Below are positions 35,759-42,949 of a stretch of DNA of 64,000 nucleotides, piece after piece. Position numbers and translations under genes: made by a program. Each line of letters starts with the position of its first letter. The stretch's first letter is position 1. This DNA is from UBA961 sp014191195 (GTDB taxonomy: Bacteria; Bacteroidota; Ignavibacteria; Kapaibacteriales; UBA961): contig OZ123195.1 of assembly GCA_964204605.1 (NCBI GenBank), positions 1,674,001 to 1,738,000 on the forward strand. The letters run 5' to 3'. A model generated the notes under the pieces. That model saw only the letters and a list, made by a program, of their open reading frames with translations, did no database searches and was not told where the DNA came from.

Positions 35759-36790
35759 ATGTCACAAATTCATTCTAGAAATTCAGACATAGTTAGCACT
35801 GACAAATCAATAGAAGACGATATTGATATTTCACTTCGCCCTTCTTCTTTTGATGATTTTACTGGGCAAAAAAAAATTGTCGATAATTTGAAAGTTTTTA
35901 TTGCTGCTGCTAGAAAAAGACATGAAGCATTGGATCATGTTTTACTTACAGGACCTCCTGGTTTAGGTAAAACTACATTAAGTTATATCATTTCTCATGA
36001 AATGGGTACTGCAATAAAATCTACGTCTGGTCCAGTTTTAGAAAAACCTGGTGATTTAGCAGGTTTACTTACAAATCTAAATGAGGGTGACATCTTATTT
36101 ATTGATGAAATTCACAGGCTATCTCCTATAGTAGAAGAATATCTTTATTCTGCAATGGAAGATTATCAATTGGATATTATGATTGATTCAGGCCCTTCTG
36201 CAAGATCTATTCAGATAGCTTTACCAAGATTCACCTTAGTTGGAGCTACCACCCGAGCCGGATTATTAACCGCTCCATTAAGGTCTAGATTTGGTGTTGT
36301 AAGTAGATTAGATTATTATTCTCATAAAGACTTATTTTCTGTAGTACTTAGATCTGCTCAATTATTAAAAGTTCCTATTGATGATGACGGTGCATTCGAA
36401 ATTGCTCGTAGATCAAGGGGAACCCCAAGAATTGCCAATCGTTTATTGAGACGTACTAGAGATTTTGCAGAGATAAAAGGAAAAGGTATCATTACAAATG
36501 AGATTGCTAAAATAGCTCTAACTGCATTAGAAGTAGACGAATTTGGTTTGGATGAAATGGATAAAAGAATCCTTGTTTCTATCATGGATAAGTTTGGTGG
36601 TGGGCCAGTTGGACTTTCTACTTTGGCGGTAGCTGTTGGAGAAGAATCAGGAACTTTAGAAGAAGTATATGAGCCGTTTTTAATCCAACAGGGGTTCATG
36701 CACAGAACCCCTCGTGGACGGGAAGCTACCGATATATGTTATCAACATTTTGGTATTCAAAGAGGCCAAAAAACAGATGCTCTATTTTAA
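35759..36790 (+). CDS. ruvB: Holliday junction branch migration helicase RuvB
   Basis: A 343-aa AAA+ motor that drives Holliday junction migration with RuvA. Visible features are SLRPSSFDDFTGQ near the N-terminus, Walker A GPPGLGKTT, Walker B ILFIDEIHRL, sensor 1 LVGATTRAG, and the C-terminal winged helix with GGGPVGLSTLAVAVGEE and EPFLIQQGFMHRTPRGR. ATG 35759 is the only fitting start. It overlaps the glutathione peroxidase gene tail-to-tail by 9 nt. No ruvA or ruvC is adjacent. Confidence 0.97.
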   Translation: MSQIHSRNSDIVSTDKSIEDDIDISLRPSSFDDFTGQKKIVDNLKVFIAAARKRHEALDHVLLTGPPGLGKTTLSYIISHEMGTAIKSTSGPVLEKPGDLAGLLTNLNEGDILFIDEIHRLSPIVEEYLYSAMEDYQLDIMIDSGPSARSIQIALPRFTLVGATTRAGLLTAPLRSRFGVVSRLDYYSHKDLFSVVLRSAQLLKVPIDDDGAFEIARRSRGTPRIANRLLRRTRDFAEIKGKGIITNEIAKIALTALEVDEFGLDEMDKRILVSIMDKFGGGPVGLSTLAVAVGEESGTLEEVYEPFLIQQGFMHRTPRGREATDICYQHFGIQRGQKTDALF

Positions 36791-37366
36791 TGCATTTTCT
36801 ATATCTGTTTTCATTTCAAGACTCATTGGGTCTATATTCGATTTATAGCGCTTTATTAATTTTCCATTTTTGTCTATAAGGAATTTTTCAAAATTCCATC
36901 CAATCTCTCCAGCAAGATTTGAATTTGCTGCGCCTGAAGTTAAAAAAGTAAATAGTGGATGTTTATCATTACCTTTTACAGATATTTTGCCGTACATATT
37001 GAAGTTAACATTATATGATGACGAACAAAATGTTTTAATTTCTTGATCAGTACCAGGCTCTTGTCCTCCAAAATTATTTGCAGGAAAACCTAATACCATA
37101 AAACCTTTGTTTTTATACTCTTGATAGACTTTTTCAAGATTTGCATATTGAGATGTATATCCACATTTTGAAGCCACATTAACTATCAAGCATACTTTGC
37201 CTTGATATGTAGACATCTTGTTGGGAACCCCATCTATAGTATTTAAGGTAAAATTGTAAAAACCTGATTTGTCATCATTTGATACTAATTCATTAGACTG
37301 TATCGTTGTCATACCTATTAACCCCAAAGAACATATCAATAATAATTGATTAAATAATGATTTCAT
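36782..37366 (-). CDS. Exported glutathione peroxidase (cysteine type)
   Basis: A 194-aa protein with a signal peptide (FNQLLLICSLGLIGMTTIQS), then the GPx fold: VNVASKCGYTSQY with the peroxidatic cysteine (codon TGT, not selenocysteine), FPANNFGGQEPG, and WNFEKFLIDKNG. The cysteine, glutamine and tryptophan of the active site are present. It likely reduces lipid or hydrogen peroxide in the periplasm using thioredoxin-like donors, as most bacterial cysteine-type members do. Confidence 0.92.
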   Translation of the reverse strand: MKSLFNQLLLICSLGLIGMTTIQSNELVSNDDKSGFYNFTLNTIDGVPNKMSTYQGKVCLIVNVASKCGYTSQYANLEKVYQEYKNKGFMVLGFPANNFGGQEPGTDQEIKTFCSSSYNVNFNMYGKISVKGNDKHPLFTFLTSGAANSNLAGEIGWNFEKFLIDKNGKLIKRYKSNIDPMSLEMKTDIENALK

Positions 37367-37444
37367 TGTATTTCCTTAAAAACTTTTATAACTACTATCT
37401 TTACCAATTGGTTCCACAAAAAAAACATTTAAAAGACGGCTTGA

Positions 37445-38491
37445 TTATTTTTTTGAATCTGGAAATTGAGTTATAAAAACTTTAAGTAAAGATTCTACTT
37501 CTTTGGCTTTCATACCTGAACTAGATTCATTATTATTTCCCAAAATTGATAAAAGCCCTGAGGATTCATTTGTACCTGAACCATAAGATTCTATTATATC
37601 TTCATTTGGTGATAACATCAATGTTACGGCATAAACTATCAAAAGAATGAACTCTAATCCTAAAGCAAAAAGAATAATAGATGGTTCACTTGATGGAATA
37701 AATTTTAGACCTCTAATACCAATAATAATAATCAAAACAGCTGCGCCTATATATACCAGTCCCAATATTGTATTGCTATATTGTGTTGTAAAATAAGAAC
37801 GCATATAAAAACGGATGGCACTTTGTGTTCGAAGAAATGATTCAAGCATATTACTTGACTCTTGCCAAAACAAAGCATCTTGTAAATTAACTACCTGCCC
37901 TACTGTTATTTGATATTCATTTGCTAAATCATGGATATCTCTAATATCTGCACCCAAAATTCTATTACGAATATCTTCAATTTCTGCGTCTGTGTGCTCG
38001 CCATATAAGCTTAATGCAATATTATCCAAAGCATTCATTATTTCTCTACTAATCTTTTGTCTTATTAATCCAACAGATTTAGGTAAAAATGCTACGATAT
38101 ATACTCCTAAAGCTATACCTATAAAAAGTACCAAGGGAAATAAAGCCAAAGTAGGATTAAACAAATATCTAGCAACTAACTTTTTTCCCTGAATAATATC
38201 TGCTGCTGATCTTTCAATAATTCCCCATTGAGTTAACATATTTGTTGTGATATTTTCTTTAGGTGCGTCCTCTGCAATTCTATATTCTAAAATAGACCCA
38301 TCGTAACTAACATCAGCATGCATAAATGAAACAAAAAAACTCTCCATCAAAGGAATACCAATCAACAGATGTACACTTGAAATAAATGTCAAACATAATA
38401 CAGCAAATAATACATATTGAACAACAGTATTCTTACTCAGTTCAAAATACTGTGATCTAGAATTATGTGTATGTTGCTGATCTTGACTCAT
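37445..38491 (-). CDS. Conserved-looking multi-pass membrane protein of unknown function
   Basis: A 348-aa protein with a polar N-terminus and four or five membrane segments: about residues 28-48, 116-137, 242-260 and 268-292. Between them is a cytoplasmic helical stretch (residues 140-215; LYGEHTDAEIEDIRNRILGADIRDIHDLANEY). The C-terminal tail is polar and serine/asparagine-rich. I do not recognise a family. It lies directly downstream of the rpsR terminator and may have its own promoter. Confidence 0.6.
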   Translation of the reverse strand: MSQDQQHTHNSRSQYFELSKNTVVQYVLFAVLCLTFISSVHLLIGIPLMESFFVSFMHADVSYDGSILEYRIAEDAPKENITTNMLTQWGIIERSAADIIQGKKLVARYLFNPTLALFPLVLFIGIALGVYIVAFLPKSVGLIRQKISREIMNALDNIALSLYGEHTDAEIEDIRNRILGADIRDIHDLANEYQITVGQVVNLQDALFWQESSNMLESFLRTQSAIRFYMRSYFTTQYSNTILGLVYIGAAVLIIIIGIRGLKFIPSSEPSIILFALGLEFILLIVYAVTLMLSPNEDIIESYGSGTNESSGLLSILGNNNESSSGMKAKEVESLLKVFITQFPDSKK

Positions 38492-38565
38492 ATTTAAAAT
38501 GTATTCTGGAACATCTTTATTATAGTTTAAAACAAAAAACTAATACCATTACATACCAAAAACAT

Positions 38566-38600
38566 AATAAAAAAAAAGGACATGATTCACTCATGTCCTT
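38566..38600 (-). terminator. Rho-independent terminator of the rpmE-rpsR operon
   Basis: On the minus strand a perfect 10-bp stem (AAGGACATGA / TCATGTCCTT) with a 5-nt loop is followed by about eight T. It lies 20 nt past the rpsR stop. Confidence 0.9.
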
Positions 38601-38619
38601 AACTAATTTTTATGCATTC

Positions 38620-38904
38620 TTAACGAACGTCTTGGCTAACAAATGGCATAATTGCCAGATGACGCGCATATTTAATTGCTAATGCTACTTGACGCTGCTG
38701 AATAGCAGATACGCCTGTAATACGACGTGGTAATATCTTACCTTGATCATTAATAAAACGTTGTAAAGCTTTTGGCTCTAAATAATCAATCACACGGGTT
38801 TTGCCCATTGGATTGGTTTTCTTTTTAGATACATTACGCTTATTACGATTATTCGTTAAAAAAGGGTTATTAACCGCATTTAATGGTTGTTGTCTCATAA
38901 TCAT
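38620..38904 (-). CDS. rpsR: 30S ribosomal protein bS18
   Basis: A 94-aa protein whose last 60 residues match bS18: IDYLEPKALQRFINDQGKILPRRITGVSAIQQRQVALAIKYARHLAIMPFV. The N-terminal 32 residues (RQQPLNAVNNPFLTNNRN) are longer than usual. It overlaps the rpmE stop by 4 nt, indicating coupling. Pairing of rpsR with rpmE differs from the common rpsF-rpsR-rplI order. Confidence 0.95.
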   Translation of the reverse strand: MIMRQQPLNAVNNPFLTNNRNKRNVSKKKTNPMGKTRVIDYLEPKALQRFINDQGKILPRRITGVSAIQQRQVALAIKYARHLAIMPFVSQDVR

Positions 38905-39143
38905 TCTTCCTTCCCTACTGCTGGTGTTTTGAAAGCCTTAGTTTTTTCAAAACGCTTATTAAAGCGTTCTACACGGCCGGCTGTATCTACTAACATTTGT
39001 TTGCCGGTAAAAAATGGATGACTCTTGGAATCAATCTCAAGAACCATGCGATCACTTTTATAACAGGAGCGTGTATGATAGATTGTGCCATCTGTCATTA
39101 CAATTTCTACCTGATGATAATAAGGATGAAGATTTTTTTTCAT
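38901..39143 (-). CDS. rpmE: 50S ribosomal protein bL31, zinc-independent form
   Basis: An 80-aa protein matching bL31: KKNLHPYYHQVEIVMTDGTIYHTRSCY, SHPFFTGKQMLVDTAGRVERFNKRFEKTK. The CxxC pairs of zinc-binding L31 are absent; position VMTDGT replaces the CACG block and only one cysteine remains. It is translated between the 57-aa unknown protein and rpsR. Non-zinc L31 proteins are often controlled by zinc regulators, which gives interest to the palindromes upstream. Confidence 0.93.
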   Translation of the reverse strand: MKKNLHPYYHQVEIVMTDGTIYHTRSCYKSDRMVLEIDSKSHPFFTGKQMLVDTAGRVERFNKRFEKTKAFKTPAVGKEE

Positions 39144-39152
39144 AATTACTTC

Positions 39153-39326
39153 TTATCTGGATATATCAATTTTATCAATTTCTGAAAGATCATTTATCTT
39201 CACAAAACGCTCTAGATACTTCAAATTACCTTTTTCTGAGTGATAAGGTTTAATAACCTTAACATTAAGGCGAGTATCAACCACCTTTTTGCTCATCTTA
39301 TCACCGAATGTTTGCTTCTTAGCCAT
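39153..39326 (-). CDS. Small basic protein (57 aa) of unknown function, first gene of the rpmE-rpsR operon
   Basis: ATG at 39326, stop at 39153. The product begins MAKKQTFGDKMSKK, has NVKVIKPYHSEKGNLKYLERF in the middle and ends in DKIDISR. It is very basic and reminiscent of small conserved proteins with MAKKxTFGDK starts found in related bacteria. It stands immediately behind a strong promoter and 10 nt before rpmE, so a ribosome-associated role is plausible. It is not bL33. Confidence 0.75.
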   Translation of the reverse strand: MAKKQTFGDKMSKKVVDTRLNVKVIKPYHSEKGNLKYLERFVKINDLSEIDKIDISR

Positions 39327-39365
39327 AATAGCTCATTAAACGTTTAATTCTAAAAACCAGGATTC

Positions 39366-39396
39366 CAAAAATAAGAGTATTTATACTATTTACAAA
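39366..39396 (-). promoter_or_regulatory. Strong Bacteroidota-type promoter of the 57-aa gene-rpmE-rpsR operon
   Basis: On the minus strand TTTG (39396-39393), a 19-nt spacer and TATTTTTG (39373-39366) match the -33/-7 consensus perfectly. The start codon of the first gene is 40 nt further on. Confidence 0.75.
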
Positions 39397-39405
39397 ATAT
39401 TTTGT
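39392..39405. promoter_or_regulatory. Palindrome ACAAAATATTTTGT over the -33 element
   Basis: A perfect 14-bp palindrome covers the -33 TTTG of the rpmE operon promoter. It could be an operator. Confidence 0.5.
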
Positions 39406-39421
39406 GAATAAGTTTTGATAA

Positions 39422-39435
39422 ATGATAATTATCAT
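39422..39435. promoter_or_regulatory. Fur/Zur-box-like palindrome ATGATAATTATCAT
   Basis: A perfect 14-bp palindrome lies upstream of the rpmE operon promoter, centred 30 bp from the palindrome at 39392-39405. The TGATAA-TTATCA core resembles Fur-family boxes. A Zur role is suggested by the zinc-independent L31 gene downstream but is not proven. Confidence 0.45.
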
Positions 39436-39440
39436 CCTAT

Positions 39441-39881
39441 TTATATTATTCCAGTGCTGCCAAAGCCTCCTGTTCCTCTTTCGGTTTCAGTTAATTCATC
39501 TACTGGATTCCACTCTACAATTGTATATGCAGCAATTACGATTTGTGCAATTCTTTCTTGGGATTGTACTATATAATCTTGTTTACTAAAATTGGCTAGA
39601 ATCACTTTAATTTCTCCGCGATAATCACTGTCTATAGTACCAGGAGCATTCAGAGCAAAAACACCAGATTTTGCCGCTAAACCACTTCTTGACCTAACTT
39701 GGCATTCATAACCACTTGGTAATGCTATAGCGATTCCAGTTGGCACCATAACAATACCACCAGCAGGAATGATAAGTTGTTCTTCTATTGCTGCGTGTAA
39801 ATCCATACCTGCAGAACCAGTTGTGGCATAAGAAGGTAAATTTCCTGCATATGGGCCACATCGTTTTATTTGTATATTCAT
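39441..39881 (-). CDS. dut: dUTP diphosphatase
   Basis: A 146-aa trimeric dUTPase with all five motifs: GSAGMDLHA, RSRSGLA, GTIDSDYRGEI, RIAQIVI and the flexible C-terminal TERGTGGFGSTG. It hydrolyses dUTP to dUMP, keeping uracil out of DNA. It follows the ATP-grasp gene by 9 nt. Confidence 0.96.
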   Translation of the reverse strand: MNIQIKRCGPYAGNLPSYATTGSAGMDLHAAIEEQLIIPAGGIVMVPTGIAIALPSGYECQVRSRSGLAAKSGVFALNAPGTIDSDYRGEIKVILANFSKQDYIVQSQERIAQIVIAAYTIVEWNPVDELTETERGTGGFGSTGII

Positions 39882-39890
39882 AGTTTTTCT

Positions 39891-40826
39891 TTACTTAATA
39901 AATGATGACCAAGCATATTCAGATGGAACTTTTCTATCTAATTCAGCTAGTTCAATAAGATATTTAGCAGTATATTCTACTACCCATGAAAAATTATCTT
40001 CTTGAACAGATTGTCTATCAGCATCTGGTGCAGGGTTCATATAATCGATTGCATATGGTATTCCATTTCTTATAGCAAATTCTATCGTATTCATTTCATA
40101 GTTTAATGCTTTGCATAATGTGATACAATACTCTGTTAATATCTCCACCATTTTATTTGATGGAGAAAAATCTGCCTGATATCTTAAATGAGCAGGATTT
40201 CTGGGTTCATATGGCATGATATGAACATATTTCATTCCAATACAATAGCATCGATAATATTCTGTAAAATCTATGCTTTCTTGTAATGTCATTACAAGAT
40301 TTTGCGTTTGATTATACACTTCAAAAAATTCCTGTTCAGATTCAATCTTATATACATGTTTCCATCCGCCACCATCAAAAGGTTTTAGAAAAGAAGGAAA
40401 TCCTGTATATGAAAATATGTTTTCCCATTGCAATGGATATATAAGATTACTCATTGATTCAGAAGTTGTTTCAGGCGGATGATCTTTGCTAGGTAGTAAA
40501 ACAGTTTTAGGGACAGGGATCCCCAATTTTGAGGCTACACTATAATTAAAAAATTTATCATCTGCACTGCTCCAAAAAGGATTATTGATAATTCTTGTTC
40601 CACCTAAGCTTGCTAATTTAAGCAAAGACCGATAAAATGGAATATCCTGCGATATCCGATCTAAAATAACATCATAATCTAATAATTGCCCCTCCATAAC
40701 AGCGCCTATTAAAACAGGTTCGGCTATGATATGCGGCTGTTCAAACTGTATTTTTTGTATCAATGCTAATGGGAATGATCTCTCCATTCCATACAAAATC
40801 CCTATCTTTTTTTTCGATTGTTTCAT
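39891..40826 (-). CDS. ATP-grasp family protein of unknown substrate
   Basis: A 311-aa protein with the ATP-grasp layout: a preATP-grasp part (residues 5-80, ILYGMERSFPLALIQ), then SVASKLGIPVPKTVLL, FPSFLKPFDGGGWKHVYKI (nucleotide-binding lysine and glycine loop), LQESIDFTEYYRCYCIG, and a metal-binding segment ending NTIEFAIRNGIPYAIDYMNPAPD. Such enzymes ligate a carboxylate to an amine; the substrate is not readable. It lies between the rpmA terminator and dut, as a possible operon with dut. Confidence 0.7.
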   Translation of the reverse strand: MKQSKKKIGILYGMERSFPLALIQKIQFEQPHIIAEPVLIGAVMEGQLLDYDVILDRISQDIPFYRSLLKLASLGGTRIINNPFWSSADDKFFNYSVASKLGIPVPKTVLLPSKDHPPETTSESMSNLIYPLQWENIFSYTGFPSFLKPFDGGGWKHVYKIESEQEFFEVYNQTQNLVMTLQESIDFTEYYRCYCIGMKYVHIMPYEPRNPAHLRYQADFSPSNKMVEILTEYCITLCKALNYEMNTIEFAIRNGIPYAIDYMNPAPDADRQSVQEDNFSWVVEYTAKYLIELAELDRKVPSEYAWSSFIK

Positions 40827-40845
40827 AATTATTACGTGTTCTGCA

Positions 40846-40882
40846 TAAAAAAAGCCCCATTAACAAAATTGCAAGGGGCTTG
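40846..40882 (-). terminator. Rho-independent terminator of rplU-rpmA
   Basis: On the minus strand AAGCCCC and GGGGCTT pair with a long A/T-rich loop, followed by about seven T. It lies just past the rpmA stop at 40900. Confidence 0.8.
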
Positions 40883-40899
40883 ATTTCAATTACATGAAT

Positions 40900-41157
40900 T
40901 TAAGCAGCTGGATAAACAGATACTTTTAAACGTGTAGAATCTTTACGCTCAAATTTAACAATGCCATCAACAAGTGAAAACAAAGTATAATCTTTGCCAA
41001 TACCTACATTATTACCTGCATGGTATCTAGTTCCACATTGACGAACAAGGATATTTCCAGCTTTCACAACTTGGCCACCAAAACGCTTAATGCCACGTCG
41101 CTTGGAATTTGAGTCACGGCCGTTCCTGGTAGATCCGGCGCCTTTTTTATGTGCCAT
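40900..41157 (-). CDS. rpmA: 50S ribosomal protein bL27
   Basis: An 85-aa protein beginning MAHKKGAGSTRNGRDSNSKR, with FGGQVVKAGNILVRQCGTRYHAGNNVGIGKDYTLF. There is no N-terminal extension of the Firmicutes type. An AGGAG ribosome binding site stands 7 nt before the ATG. It follows rplU by 15 nt. Confidence 0.97.
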   Translation of the reverse strand: MAHKKGAGSTRNGRDSNSKRRGIKRFGGQVVKAGNILVRQCGTRYHAGNNVGIGKDYTLFSLVDGIVKFERKDSTRLKVSVYPAA

Positions 41158-41172
41158 AATATAACTCCTGTA

Positions 41173-41484
41173 TTATCCGAGTTTAATATCATTAATTTGA
41201 ATCTGTGAATATTGCTGGCGATGGCCATTGAGCTTACGATAACCTTTACGACGTTTTTTCTTGAATACAAGAACTTTATCGCCTTTACCATGAGCCAATA
41301 TAGTTGCAGTTACACTGCCACTAATATATGGACAACCAACAGTAATATTGGATTCTTCTCCACCAAGGAGAATATTAGAAAACTCTATTGTAGAACCTAC
41401 TTCAGCATCCAATAATGGAACTGTTAAGGTGTCGGATGCACGTACAGTAAACTGCTGTGCTGAAATTTCAACTACTGCGAACAT
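41173..41484 (-). CDS. rplU: 50S ribosomal protein bL21
   Basis: A 103-aa protein matching bL21: MFAVVEISAQQFTVRASDTLTV, LLDAEVGSTIEFSNILL, GKGDKVLVFKKKRRKGYRKLNGHRQQYSQIQI. It is the first gene of the rplU-rpmA unit. Confidence 0.96.
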   Translation of the reverse strand: MFAVVEISAQQFTVRASDTLTVPLLDAEVGSTIEFSNILLGGEESNITVGCPYISGSVTATILAHGKGDKVLVFKKKRRKGYRKLNGHRQQYSQIQINDIKLG

Positions 41485-41517
41485 GATGTTTTCAGTTGAT
41501 CTTAATAATGAATGTGA

Positions 41518-41533
41518 TTCTCATTTTTGAGAA
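41518..41533 (-). promoter_or_regulatory. Hairpin in the rplU leader
   Basis: TTCTCA and TGAGAA pair perfectly around a 4-nt loop, between the rplU promoter and its start codon. It may be a leader structure for ribosomal protein feedback. Confidence 0.4.
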
Positions 41534-41536
41534 CTG

Positions 41537-41568
41537 CAAAACTACATGATTTGAATTATTCTTACAAG
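41537..41568 (-). promoter_or_regulatory. Bacteroidota-type promoter of rplU-rpmA
   Basis: On the minus strand CTTG (41568-41565; three of four matches to TTTG), a 20-nt spacer, and TAGTTTTG (41544-41537; perfect TAnnTTTG). Confidence 0.65.
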
Positions 41569-41589
41569 AAAAAGTTTTTTAAACTGATT

Positions 41590-42339
41590 TTAAGGCAAGT
41601 CTTTTATGATGGTAAAGATACCAGTTGCAATACAATCAGCATGAATCGAAGATTTTATTTTTTGTTCATCTTCTAATAATTCAAAGAGAATATGTGCATC
41701 TCCGCCTAACAAGACAATTGAATATTCTGGGAATTGGCTACTATATTCTTTAACTGCACCTTTTATTGCTGTATTAATTCCTGCATATATTGCATCGATA
41801 GAATTTTTTCCTATGGAATATTTTAGAGAATCTGGTTGCAATTTTGGTAATTGAGCAGTAGAATTATGTAAGGAAGCATGCATTGTAGAGAATCCTGGCA
41901 TAATGGCACCGCCAAGGCAAACACGATTAATATCCAGCACATTTACAGTAATTGCAGTACCACAGTCTATCGTAATAAAAGGCGCGGAAGTGAATTGCAG
42001 AGCTCCAATTATACCAAGAACTCTATCATATCCAATACCTTTTATACAAGAAAAATCAGGGTATGAAGCATTATATGCAATATCTCCTGCATTAATCCAT
42101 GATATACTACTTAGTTTAGAACACTTTTGTATAAGTTTGGCTTCGTCTACAGCATTCACAGAAGAATAGCCAATTATTGCTGATTTCTGTTGCATAACAC
42201 TTTGTATGCATTCGAAAGCTTCATCAATCCAGTTTGTTTTATCATAAGCAATTGCTTTAATCAGCAATGGTCCTTCGGCATATATTTTTAGCCTAGTATT
42301 TCCAAAGTCTAAAGCAATAAAAATCGTTTGTAGTAACAA
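41590..42339 (-). CDS. coaX: Type III pantothenate kinase
   Basis: A 249-aa ASKHA-fold kinase catalysing the first step of coenzyme A synthesis. Phosphate 1 motif is ALDFGNTRLK, followed by the substrate segment GIGYDRVLGIIGA, the phosphate 2 motif TIDCGTAITVNVLD, and GGAIMPG. The start at 42339 places the first motif near residue 9. No birA is fused or adjacent. Confidence 0.93.
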   Translation of the reverse strand: MLLQTIFIALDFGNTRLKIYAEGPLLIKAIAYDKTNWIDEAFECIQSVMQQKSAIIGYSSVNAVDEAKLIQKCSKLSSISWINAGDIAYNASYPDFSCIKGIGYDRVLGIIGALQFTSAPFITIDCGTAITVNVLDINRVCLGGAIMPGFSTMHASLHNSTAQLPKLQPDSLKYSIGKNSIDAIYAGINTAIKGAVKEYSSQFPEYSIVLLGGDAHILFELLEDEQKIKSSIHADCIATGIFTIIKDLP

Positions 42340-42357
42340 TGCTTCAGTTCCAGCACA

Positions 42358-42885
42358 TTATGGAATAATTGGTGGTGGTGGTTGCATAATATTACCACAA
42401 TTCTTGCATGTTCTATTATCTATAGAAGAATAAAAACGATCAAATACAGGTGGTAATTGCTTCACAATATCTTTAACGGGTAAAAATTCTTCATATAATT
42501 TAGAAGAGCAAGATTCACAGAACCACATAAAACCATCTAGTTCATGTTCTAATCTTTTTCTCTCCATCACTAATCCAATAGTGTTTACACCTCTTTGTGG
42601 AGAATGTGGCGTTTTAGGAGGCAATAAAAAGATATCACCTTCATTAATGTGAATATCTCTTTGTGTACCATCTTCAATAATTTTGACGGTAATATTTCCT
42701 TCTAATTGATAGAAAAATTCTTCGCCTTCATTATAGTGATAATCTTTCCTTGAATTTGGCCCACCAACCACCATAACGATAAATTCTGTGTCCTGATAAA
42801 CGGCGATATTACCCACAGGAGGTTTGAGAAGATGGCGATGTTCATCAATCCACTTTTTAAAATTAAATGCGCCTTGTATAGCCAT
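42358..42885 (-). CDS. 3-hydroxyanthranilate 3,4-dioxygenase
   Basis: A 175-aa cupin enzyme that opens 3-hydroxyanthranilate in tryptophan catabolism and de novo NAD synthesis. Fe(II) ligands are in NEGEEFFYQLEG and the later LLPPKTPHSPQR. The C-terminal pair CESC and CKNCG form the rubredoxin-like second iron site of bacterial enzymes. No other kynurenine-pathway gene is in the window. It lies 18 nt upstream of coaX on the same strand. Confidence 0.92.
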   Translation of the reverse strand: MAIQGAFNFKKWIDEHRHLLKPPVGNIAVYQDTEFIVMVVGGPNSRKDYHYNEGEEFFYQLEGNITVKIIEDGTQRDIHINEGDIFLLPPKTPHSPQRGVNTIGLVMERKRLEHELDGFMWFCESCSSKLYEEFLPVKDIVKQLPPVFDRFYSSIDNRTCKNCGNIMQPPPPIIP

Positions 42886-42949
42886 GATATTACCTTATGT
42901 ACAATATGATTGAATTGTGCTAAACTACTAAATAGAATATATATAAATA

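Noticed and set aside
36782..37366. Selenocysteine in the glutathione peroxidase
   Set aside because: The peroxidatic codon reads TGT (cysteine), not TGA.
39153..39326. The short gene before rpmE as rpmG (bL33)
   Set aside because: The sequence lacks the L33 pattern; only size and position are similar.
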